DNA of 23,133 nt from Acinetobacter sp. (lineage in GTDB: Bacteria > Pseudomonadota > Gammaproteobacteria > Pseudomonadales > Moraxellaceae): assembly GCA_030523805.1 (NCBI GenBank), contig JAUNHS010000001.1, positions 19,921 through 43,053 of the forward strand. The letters are read 5' to 3'. Positions 16,985 to 23,133 of this stretch are shown in pieces; position 1 is the first letter of the stretch; the number at the start of each line of letters is the position of its first letter. Made by a program: the position numbers and the translations under genes. The notes beneath the pieces were generated by a model. It did no database searches, was not told the DNA's origin, and saw only the letters and a program-made list of their open reading frames with translations.

Positions 16985-18313
16985 TTACGCTTGTTCCGCT
17001 TGGCTGGTTTGTGGGCGATCAGTGACTTTCGCTTCAAACTCGCTACGGAAATATTTTAATGCACTTTGTAAAGGTTCCATTGCCCCTGGAGCGTGAGCAC
17101 AGAACGTTTTACCAATCCACAATTTTTTAGTGAGTTCTTGCAAGTGTTGAATATCTTCCATCTTGCCTTCACCTGCTTCAATCGCTTTTAATGCTTTGAC
17201 GCTCCATGGTAAACCATCACGGCATGGCGTACACCAACCGCACGACTCACGAGCAAAAAACTCTTCTAAATTACGGGTTAAAGACACCATACATTGTGTT
17301 TCATCAACCACCATCAACAAACACGTCCCTAAACGAGAACCTGCTTTCATGATGCTTTCCGAGTCCATTGGTAAATCAATGTGTTCATCGGTTAAAAAGT
17401 CGGTTGATGCCCCACCTGGTAGCCATGCTTTAAGTTTTAAGCCGTCTTGCATACCGCCTGCATGGTCTTCAATCACTTCTCGTGCTGTCGTACCAAATGG
17501 TAATTCCCATAAACCTGGGAAACGCACTTTACCTGATGCACCATAAATTTTAGTACCTGGGTCTTTAGACTTATGTGCCGATAAGTTGATGTACCACTCT
17601 GGTCCACGCAACATAATCGCAGGCAAGTTATTATAAGTCTCCACGTTATTTACAATCGTTGGACGACCCCAAGCCCCTGCCACTTGTGGAAATGGTGGTT
17701 TAGTACGTGGATTGGCACGGCGACCTTCTAAAGAGTTAATCAATGCCGTTTCTTCACCACAGATATAACGCCCTGCACCTGTATGCACGTGCAATTCAAA
17801 ATTCCAACCTGTGCCTAAAATATTATCCCCAAGATAACCTTTAGCACGGCATTGGTCTAAAGCGGCATTTAAATATTTTGCTGCTTCAATATATTCACCA
17901 CGGATAAAGATATAACCTTGCGTCGCTTCTAAGGTATAAGCGGCAATCAACATACCTTCAATCAACTGATGCGGTAAACGTTCCATCAATAGACGGTCTT
18001 TAAACGTACCAGGTTCCATCTCATCGGCATTACAAATCAAATAACGTGGGCCACTATTATCATTTGGTGCCATCAATGACCATTTAATCCCTGCTGGGAA
18101 ACCTGCACCACCACGACCTTTTACCGTTGCACCTTTAATCACTTCCAGTACATCTTTCGGTGTCATGCCAATTGCTTTTTTAAAGCCTGCATAACCATCT
18201 AGGGCTTCATAATCTTCAATCGCGTGAACATGGTCGTGTTTGCTTAATCGCCACGTTAATGGATGTGTTTCTGGGTTTCCATCACCATAAATTGGAATTG
18301 GCTGTTGGTTCAT
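16985..18313 (-). CDS. nuoF: NADH-quinone oxidoreductase subunit F, NADH/FMN-binding
   Basis: This 442-aa subunit oxidises NADH and holds FMN. The nucleotide-binding glycine-rich motif is at 66-75 ([11 protein letters not shown]), and the second conserved segment [19 protein letters not shown] is at 179-197. The N3 [4Fe-4S] ligands are Cys358, 361 and 364 ([12 protein letters not shown]) and Cys405. The length is about that of E. coli NuoF (445 aa). The start overlaps the nuoE stop by 4 nt (ATGA), with GGAG 8 nt upstream inside nuoE. NuoE and NuoF would form the electron-input unit together with NuoG. Confidence 0.98.
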   Translation of the reverse strand: MNQQPIPIYGDGNPETHPLTWRLSKHDHVHAIEDYEALDGYAGFKKAIGMTPKDVLEVIKGATVKGRGGAGFPAGIKWSLMAPNDNSGPRYLICNADEMEPGTFKDRLLMERLPHQLIEGMLIAAYTLEATQGYIFIRGEYIEAAKYLNAALDQCRAKGYLGDNILGTGWNFELHVHTGAGRYICGEETALINSLEGRRANPRTKPPFPQVAGAWGRPTIVNNVETYNNLPAIMLRGPEWYINLSAHKSKDPGTKIYGASGKVRFPGLWELPFGTTAREVIEDHAGGMQDGLKLKAWLPGGASTDFLTDEHIDLPMDSESIMKAGSRLGTCLLMVVDETQCMVSLTRNLEEFFARESCGWCTPCRDGLPWSVKALKAIEAGEGKMEDIQHLQELTKKLWIGKTFCAHAPGAMEPLQSALKYFRSEFEAKVTDRPQTSQAEQA

Positions 18314-18819
18314 ACATACTTCTCCAATAACTGCTTGACAGAACTCACATCAACAAGACCGTGTGTATCTTCATCAATCATCAAGGTTGGGCCTTTATCG
18401 CAATTTCCTAAACAGCAAATTGGCAACAAGGTAAAACGACCATCTTCTGTCGTCTGACCAAATTGAATGCCCAATTCACGTTGGAATGCTTCGGCTAAAG
18501 TTTCCGCACCCATCAAGAAACACGCAATTGAATCGCACAATAAAATCACATGGCGACCCACAGGACGACGATAAATACGGTTATAGAATGTTGCCACACC
18601 TTCCAAATCGGCTACGCTCATACCTAATACTTGAGCGATGGCGTTGAGCTGAGCATCATCAATCCAACCGTTACGACGCTGTACAATTTTTAACGCATCT
18701 AAACACGCAGCACGTGGATAAGGGTAGTGATGAATATAATGATCAATTTCATGCAATTCATCGTGGGTTAAAATCCCTTCTACATTCACACGTGGTTTTT
18801 TATCAGTCAAAATCATCAT
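18310..18819 (-). CDS. nuoE: NADH-quinone oxidoreductase subunit E, [2Fe-2S] protein
   Basis: The 169-aa thioredoxin-like protein (E. coli 166 aa) carries the N1a [2Fe-2S] cluster near FMN. Its ligands are Cys95 and Cys100 ([12 protein letters not shown]) and Cys136 and Cys140 ([12 protein letters not shown]). The N-terminal helical region contains [11 protein letters not shown], typical of the family. Two Met codons begin the frame (18819 and 18816); the SD-like AGGGG overlaps the nuoCD stop and serves either. The 4-nt overlap with nuoF suggests coupled synthesis. Confidence 0.97.
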   Translation of the reverse strand: MMILTDKKPRVNVEGILTHDELHEIDHYIHHYPYPRAACLDALKIVQRRNGWIDDAQLNAIAQVLGMSVADLEGVATFYNRIYRRPVGRHVILLCDSIACFLMGAETLAEAFQRELGIQFGQTTEDGRFTLLPICCLGNCDKGPTLMIDEDTHGLVDVSSVKQLLEKYV

Positions 18820-18832
18820 AATGAATGTCCCC

Positions 18833-20620
18833 TTAACGATCCACGTCTGCCATCACCACGTCAATCGTAGCGAGATAAATAATTAAATCCGACACCAAAC
18901 TACCGTTAATCACTGACGGAATTTGCTGTAAGTGCGTGAATGTTGGTGTACGAATACGGGTACGATAACTCATGGTTGATTTATCAGACGTTACATAATA
19001 AGTACTTGCACCTTTGACCACTTCCGCCATAAATGCCGACTCGCCTGCTGGCATCACAGGCCCCCACGATACGCTCAAGAAGTGCGTAATCAAGGTTTCA
19101 ATATCCTGTAAAGTCTTATCTTTTGGTGGTGGAACAGCCAATGGGTGATCAGCTTTATACGCCCCTTCAGGCATATTATCCAAACATTGCTTGATAATTT
19201 TTAACGATTCTTTAATTTCATGGAAATGCACCATCACACGAGCATAGGCATCGCCTTCGTATTCCAATGGCACTTCAAAATCAAAGTTTTCATAACCACC
19301 ATAAGGGCGAGCCTTACGCACGTCAAAATCAATACCCGTTGCACGCAAGCCTGTACCTGTTACACCCCATGCCAATGCTGATTTGGCATCATATTGTGCA
19401 ACGTTGCGAGTACGACCGATAAATACCGAGTTACGCAATGCAGCTTTATAGTATTCATCAAGACGTTTTGGCATCCAGTCTAGCAATTCTTTGACGAGTT
19501 TATGCCAACCGTTTGGCAAGTCGTGTGCAGTCCCCCCAATACGGAACCATGATGGGTGCAAACGATAACCTGTAATCGCTTCTACAATATCAAAAATCTT
19601 TTGACGGTCAGCGAACATATAGAAAATCGGGGTCATACCGCCCGCATCTTGGATAGATGTACCGATGAACACCAAATGGTTACTCATACGAAACAATTCT
19701 GCCAACATGATACGAATCACTTGAGCTCGTGGCGGCACTTGAATGCCTGCTAATTGCTCTACTGCCATCACATACGGCATATTTTGTGCAGAACCACCCA
19801 AATAATCCACACGGTCAGTATAAGGAATGAACGAATGCCATGTTTGACGCTCCGCCATTTTCTCTACACCACGGTGGTGATAGCCAATATCAGGCACACA
19901 ATCTTTCACTTCTTCGCCATCTAACTGCAACACAACACGGAATGCACCGTGAGCAGATGGATGGTTCGGGCCTAAGTTCAAGAACATGAAATCTTCATCG
20001 GCATTACCACGCTTCAAGCCCCAATCTTCAGGCACGAAACGCAAATGCTCTTGCTCAAAATCTTGCTTGGCTTGGTTTTGCATATAAGGCGTATATTCTG
20101 TCGCACGAGCAGAATATTCTTTACGCAATGGATGACCTTCCCAATACGTTGGCAACAAAATACGGCGAAGCATCGGATGACCTTCAAAATTGATACCAAA
20201 CATATCGTAGGCTTCACGCTCATACCAGTTGGCATTCGGCCAAATATTGGTTGCCGTTGGGATATTCAAATCTGACTCGCTCAACGCCACTTTGACACGA
20301 ATATCACTATTACGCTCAAGCGATAATAAATGGTAGAACACCGTAAAATCTGATGGTGGCAAACCATCACGATGCGTACGCAAACGCTCGTCCATTGCAG
20401 ACAAGTCAAACAACATCACATAAGGACGAACAACCTTACGCAAGAACATCAAGACTTCTTGCACTTGGCTACGCTCAACCCAAATGGTTGGGAAATTTTC
20501 GCACGTCGTTTGCACATAGAAGGTATCGCCAAACTTGGCTTTCAACTCTTCTATAATGGCAAATGCTGGGCGGGAATCAACTGGTGCTGATTCTGGCTTA
20601 GCGGTTTCTATTTCAGCCAT
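18833..20620 (-). CDS. nuoCD: NADH-quinone oxidoreductase fused subunit C/D
   Basis: The 595-aa protein joins NuoC (about 1-190) and NuoD (about 205-595) in one chain, as in E. coli, Pseudomonas and Acinetobacter. The fusion argues against Neisseria, where the two are separate. The NuoC signature is [20 protein letters not shown] (130-149). NuoD has [15 protein letters not shown] with quinone-site His220 and His224, [13 protein letters not shown], and a C-terminal segment related to [NiFe] hydrogenase large subunits but without the metal cysteines. With NuoB it forms the quinone-reduction site. AGGA lies 8 nt before the ATG. A gap of about 90 bp separates it from nuoB, the longest inside the operon. 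Confidence 0.98.
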   Translation of the reverse strand: MAEIETAKPESAPVDSRPAFAIIEELKAKFGDTFYVQTTCENFPTIWVERSQVQEVLMFLRKVVRPYVMLFDLSAMDERLRTHRDGLPPSDFTVFYHLLSLERNSDIRVKVALSESDLNIPTATNIWPNANWYEREAYDMFGINFEGHPMLRRILLPTYWEGHPLRKEYSARATEYTPYMQNQAKQDFEQEHLRFVPEDWGLKRGNADEDFMFLNLGPNHPSAHGAFRVVLQLDGEEVKDCVPDIGYHHRGVEKMAERQTWHSFIPYTDRVDYLGGSAQNMPYVMAVEQLAGIQVPPRAQVIRIMLAELFRMSNHLVFIGTSIQDAGGMTPIFYMFADRQKIFDIVEAITGYRLHPSWFRIGGTAHDLPNGWHKLVKELLDWMPKRLDEYYKAALRNSVFIGRTRNVAQYDAKSALAWGVTGTGLRATGIDFDVRKARPYGGYENFDFEVPLEYEGDAYARVMVHFHEIKESLKIIKQCLDNMPEGAYKADHPLAVPPPKDKTLQDIETLITHFLSVSWGPVMPAGESAFMAEVVKGASTYYVTSDKSTMSYRTRIRTPTFTHLQQIPSVINGSLVSDLIIYLATIDVVMADVDR

Positions 20621-20711
20621 TGGCGGCTTCCTATTTCAATTATTAATTCTGCATCATCATTATGGATAGCACGTTGGCAACTGGCTCACGACCTATCCAA
20701 TAACGACCTTA
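20621..20711 (-). other. 91-bp intergenic gap between nuoB and nuoCD
   Basis: This is the only sizeable gap in the operon. It holds an imperfect hairpin with a 6-bp arm pair (GGATAG and CTATCC) around a 23-nt loop, with no T run after it, so it is not a normal terminator. I see no ORF and no convincing promoter. It could be an mRNA processing or stability element. Confidence 0.3.
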
Positions 20712-21389
20712 TTATTTAATTTCGTCCATAGAACGCAAGTTTTTCACGGCAATACGTTCCGCATTCTTACGATCACGTTCTGGCATCATCTTCGGTTTAT
20801 AGACAGGTTTCATATCTTCCCCTATGACCGCTGATAATGGACGACGTTCTAATTGAATTTGATTTTGTAATACCATAATGGCTTGAATCAACGCTTCTGG
20901 ACGTGGCGGACACCCTGGAATATACACATCAACAGGAATGATTTTATCCACACCTTGCACCACCGAGTAAATATCGTACATACCGCCCGAGTTGGCACAT
21001 GCCCCCATTGAAATCACCCATTTAGGCTCAAGCATCTGCTCATAAAGACGCTGAATAACAGGTGCCATTTTAATAAAGCACGTTCCAGCGACAATCATGA
21101 CATCGGCCTGACGTGGCGAAGCACGAATAACTTCCCCACCAAAACGTGATAAGTCATGCACCCCTGTCAAAGTGGTTGCATACTCTACATAACAGCACGA
21201 TGTACCAAAGTTAAACGGCCATAAAGAATTTTTACGACCCCAGTTAATTGCAGTATGAGCCAAATCTTCCAAACGTGTCATAAACACGTTTTTATTCACT
21301 TCTTCTTCCAATGGATCGGTAACAATTAAACGATCCTGCATTGGATATTGATCAGCGTTGGGATTCGCTCGTGTTAGGGTATATTTCAT
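20712..21389 (-). CDS. nuoB: NADH-quinone oxidoreductase subunit B, N2 cluster
   Basis: The 225-aa subunit (E. coli 220 aa) holds the terminal [4Fe-4S] cluster N2, which reduces quinone. The ligands are the adjacent pair Cys65-Cys66 ([11 protein letters not shown]), Cys131 ([12 protein letters not shown]) and Cys160 ([12 protein letters not shown]), in the same spacing as E. coli. The C-terminal tail is basic. AGGAG overlaps the nuoA stop codon and lies 7 nt before the ATG, and the gap to nuoA is 10 bp. Confidence 0.98.
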   Translation of the reverse strand: MKYTLTRANPNADQYPMQDRLIVTDPLEEEVNKNVFMTRLEDLAHTAINWGRKNSLWPFNFGTSCCYVEYATTLTGVHDLSRFGGEVIRASPRQADVMIVAGTCFIKMAPVIQRLYEQMLEPKWVISMGACANSGGMYDIYSVVQGVDKIIPVDVYIPGCPPRPEALIQAIMVLQNQIQLERRPLSAVIGEDMKPVYKPKMMPERDRKNAERIAVKNLRSMDEIK

Positions 21390-21399
21390 CTGACGACTC

Positions 21400-21945
21400 C
21401 TACTTCGCTACATCTGTTGCAGACGCTTTATCTTTTACACGACCTGATGACTGTGCAGGGATTTGACCTGTTGGGTCTTTCACCAATTCATCAATAGAAT
21501 TAAAGCGGGTAATTTCAGCAAGATCCATTTTTGGCGAACCAATTTTTGGTTTAATGCCTGCTGCTTTACGGCGATCACTTGGCGACCAGTTCAACGCTCC
21601 TGTAGAAAGCTCATAAATCAAGCCTACAAATAGCACTAAAATAAAAATCGCTGCCGTAATAAAACCAATCCAACCCACTTCACGCACTGACGTTGCCCAT
21701 GCGTAAAGATACAAGGCTTCAAGGTCAAATACCACGAAGAAAATCGCAACCAGATAAAATTTTGCAGACAAACGAATGCGAGCACCACCAGCACTCACAA
21801 CACCTGATTCAAACTGCTCTTGTTTTGCACGCCCCCACGATTTACCGCCCAATAATAACGGTACAGTGAGCATAAAAACACAAAGAAAAGTAACACCGAT
21901 TACAAAGGCAATCACTGCCCAATCGTATGAAGTAATGGAACTCAT
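21400..21945 (-). CDS. nuoA: NADH-quinone oxidoreductase subunit A
   Basis: This is the first gene of the operon. The 181-aa protein has three predicted membrane helices (about 8-30, 62-83 and 92-113) and the family motifs FESG (about 45-48) and [20 protein letters not shown] with acidic Asp74 and Glu76. It helps shape the quinone chamber together with NuoH and NuoJ. It is about 35 residues longer than E. coli NuoA (147 aa), because of a charged, soluble tail after residue 120. AGGAG lies 10 nt before the ATG. Confidence 0.97.
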   Translation of the reverse strand: MSSITSYDWAVIAFVIGVTFLCVFMLTVPLLLGGKSWGRAKQEQFESGVVSAGGARIRLSAKFYLVAIFFVVFDLEALYLYAWATSVREVGWIGFITAAIFILVLFVGLIYELSTGALNWSPSDRRKAAGIKPKIGSPKMDLAEITRFNSIDELVKDPTGQIPAQSSGRVKDKASATDVAK

Positions 21946-21970
21946 GCGGGGAAAACTCCTGGCTGCCCAT

Positions 21971-22153
21971 TTAAAAAAGAATAGAAAATGCCGAGCTGAT
22001 AAACAGACTCAAACATAACATAAAATTAATCTTGCTAATTGTAACCGATTTCCCACGTTTTTTGCTAGTTACTTGTGTTTCGCCTTTAGGCTTAGATGAT
22101 GTCCAATTATTGTACAAAACCTTACTTATAGCTTGCTTTTTATTACTTATCAT
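21971..22153 (-). CDS. Possible 60-aa membrane peptide upstream of nuoA
   Basis: A 60-codon frame ends 25 bp before nuoA. It has a basic N-terminal half with many Lys and a hydrophobic C-terminal segment (INFMLCLSLFISSAFSILF), so a tail-anchored small membrane peptide is possible. There is no ribosome binding site before its ATG, and the region should also hold the nuo promoter. Chance coding in an AT-rich leader is at least as likely. The rest of 21946-22240 shows no other gene and no promoter with two good hexamers. Confidence 0.2.
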   Translation of the reverse strand: MISNKKQAISKVLYNNWTSSKPKGETQVTSKKRGKSVTISKINFMLCLSLFISSAFSILF

Positions 22154-22240
22154 CGTTTTTAATTATTAAATTTAAACTTTTATCGTTTTTTTCATTGTTT
22201 ATTTTTTTATGAAATTCAGCATTTTGCAATCGTTAAACAT

Positions 22241-22266
22241 AAAAAAGAGCGGAAACGCTCCGCTCT
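22241..22266 (-). terminator. Rho-independent terminator after the 53-aa basic protein gene
   Basis: An 8-bp GC-rich stem (AGAGCGGA at 22246-22253 with TCCGCTCT at 22259-22266) has a 5-nt loop. On the minus strand it is followed by five to six T. It lies about 50 nt after the stop of the small gene at 22317-22478 and separates that unit from the nuo leader. Confidence 0.85.
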
Positions 22267-22316
22267 GTTCTCCATACTGTGTCATCATTAAATTGTTCAT
22301 TTTTCACTCCTACACA

Positions 22317-22478
22317 TCACAGCCAAATACTTTTGCGTAATTGCTGTTTGCTTTGCTTACGCTCACGGCGATGTTGAGCTTTAGGTTGTTCACTGGCAAA
22401 TACCCCACCTTTTTTCAATAAGGGCGATAATGCCACATGATTGCGTACTTTAATTTTCGGCAATGTTTTTAGTTTCAT
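22317..22478 (-). CDS. Small basic protein of unknown function (53 aa)
   Basis: A short minus-strand frame encodes 53 residues beginning MKLKTLPKIKVRNHVALSPL and ending KSIWL. It is strongly basic (about 17 Lys or Arg against 2 Glu) and has a LLKKGGVF segment near residues 20-27. There is no signal peptide or membrane helix. AAGGAG lies 5 nt before the ATG, an extended -10 promoter lies upstream, and a strong hairpin terminator follows, so it looks like a real independent gene. I do not recognise the family with certainty. The charge suggests RNA, DNA or ribosome contact, but this is inference. It sits between an aminotransferase gene and nuoA and appears to belong to neither unit. Confidence 0.75.
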   Translation of the reverse strand: MKLKTLPKIKVRNHVALSPLLKKGGVFASEQPKAQHRRERKQSKQQLRKSIWL

Positions 22479-22525
22479 ATAAGCTCCTTAGATTTCCACC
22501 ATTTCATCATGACTATGGTGCAATA

Positions 22526-22554
22526 ATTATAGCATAATACATCAATGTTCATCA
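22526..22554 (-). promoter_or_regulatory. Extended -10 promoter of the 53-aa basic protein gene
   Basis: The minus strand reads TGCTATAAT (22526-22534), a perfect extended -10. A weak -35 (TGATGA, 22549-22554) lies 17 nt further up. The leader to the ATG at 22478 would be about 40 nt. It lies just past the terminator of the upstream aminotransferase gene. Confidence 0.6.
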
Positions 22555-22582
22555 TGTTTATAAACTTACATTCTGCCAATAA

Positions 22583-22611
22583 AAAACGGTAAGCATCGCA
22601 CTTACCGTTTT
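22583..22611 (-). terminator. Rho-independent terminator of the aminotransferase gene
   Basis: An 11-bp perfect stem (AAAACGGTAAG at 22583-22593, CTTACCGTTTT at 22601-22611) has a 7-nt loop. It is followed by a T run on the minus strand and lies about 25 bp past the aminotransferase stop. Confidence 0.88.
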
Positions 22612-22635
22612 ATAAATTAACTTTAAATCAAACGA

Positions 22636-23133
22636 TTAAAGCACTTTTACAATCGCATCGCACAAGGCATCAATATTATCATCAGTAATACCTGCCACGT
22701 TAATACGACCTGAACGTACGGCATAAATCGCAAATTCATCTTTTAAGCGATCCACTTGCTCAGGGCTTAAACCGCTAAATGAGAACATACCATTTTGTTG
22801 AATAATAAAATCAAAGTTTTGCGTTGCACCTTTGGCTTTTAAAGTTTCTACAAATTTAGCACGCATTGCTTTAATACGACCACGCATTTCTGCCAATTCA
22901 GCAATCCAATCCGCTTTTAATTGTGCATCGCCCAATACCGTCGCAACGGCACTTGCACCGTGAGAAGATGGATTTGAATACAATACACGAATAATTGATT
23001 TGATTTGGCTAAACGCATTATTGGCAACTTCAGCATTATCAGCCACTAAAGTAAACGCACCGACACGCTCATTGTACAAACCGAAGTTTTTAGAATATGA
23101 ACTTGCAACCAACAATTCACGATGATTTTTCAC
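22636..23133 (-). CDS. Aspartate/aromatic amino acid aminotransferase (N-terminus beyond right edge)
   Basis: About 165 C-terminal residues are present; the frame is open to the right edge, so the apparent start there is only the window limit. The segment [20 protein letters not shown] contains the PLP-binding lysine of class I aminotransferases of the AspC/TyrB type. Near the end, [11 protein letters not shown] holds the arginine that binds the substrate carboxylate. The enzyme moves amino groups between aspartate or aromatic amino acids and 2-oxoglutarate in the cytoplasm. A full family member is about 400 aa, so roughly 60% is missing. The fragment does not let me decide between AspC and TyrB. 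A terminator follows directly. Confidence 0.93.
   Translation of the reverse strand: MKNHRELLVASSYSKNFGLYNERVGAFTLVADNAEVANNAFSQIKSIIRVLYSNPSSHGASAVATVLGDAQLKADWIAELAEMRGRIKAMRAKFVETLKAKGATQNFDFIIQQNGMFSFSGLSPEQVDRLKDEFAIYAVRSGRINVAGITDDNIDALCDAIVKVL

Noticed and set aside
22081..22140. 8-bp palindrome TTGTACAA in the nuo leader as an operator
   Set aside because: Too short and without a second copy or a clear promoter beside it.
1..23133. CRISPR arrays, tRNA or rRNA genes, intact insertion sequences
   Set aside because: No regularly spaced repeats, no cloverleaf-like or rRNA-like sequence, and no transposase or terminal repeats were seen by reading both strands.

Overview
The window looks like a chromosomal piece of a gammaproteobacterium, most likely Moraxellaceae and probably Moraxella. 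The reasons are a low-to-moderate GC content, a complete nuo operon with nuoC and nuoD fused, an E. coli-length NADP glutamate dehydrogenase, and Neisseria/Pasteurellaceae-style haemoglobin receptors typical of mucosal bacteria. The genus is an inference from gene content and sequence style. Nearly all genes are on the minus strand; only the toxin-antitoxin pair is on the plus strand.

Layout from left to right. (1) Positions 1-3954 hold two tandem minus-strand TonB-dependent haemoglobin-receptor paralogues. The second runs off the left edge. They appear to share one promoter, with a Fur-box-like sequence over its -10. (2) gdhA lies at 4175-5521 with its own terminator. (3) Positions 5700-6800 form a small accessory patch: a 32-bp perfect palindrome, a HigB/RelE-like toxin gene whose reading frame breaks exactly at an A-AAA-AAG heptamer, an intact HTH antitoxin, and two degraded minus-strand gene ends (a phage large-terminase C-terminus and an outer-membrane beta-barrel C-terminus). 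(4) Positions 6755-21945 are the whole nuoA-B-CD-E-F-G-H-I-J-K-L-M-N operon for respiratory complex I, tightly packed with ATGA and TAATG junctions and closed by a strong terminator. (5) Positions 21946-22635 contain the nuo leader, a possible 60-aa membrane peptide, and a 53-aa basic protein with its own extended -10 promoter, ribosome binding site and terminator. (6) From 22636 to the right edge is the C-terminal part of an aspartate/aromatic aminotransferase.

Most of the window is core metabolism: complex I couples NADH oxidation to quinone reduction and proton pumping, GdhA assimilates ammonium, and the aminotransferase moves amino groups. The host-adapted part is the receptor pair, which would take haem or iron from haemoglobin under iron limitation. 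I did not find a clearly new multi-gene system. The best candidates for something undescribed are the toxin gene with the frameshift-prone heptamer and the 53-aa basic protein.
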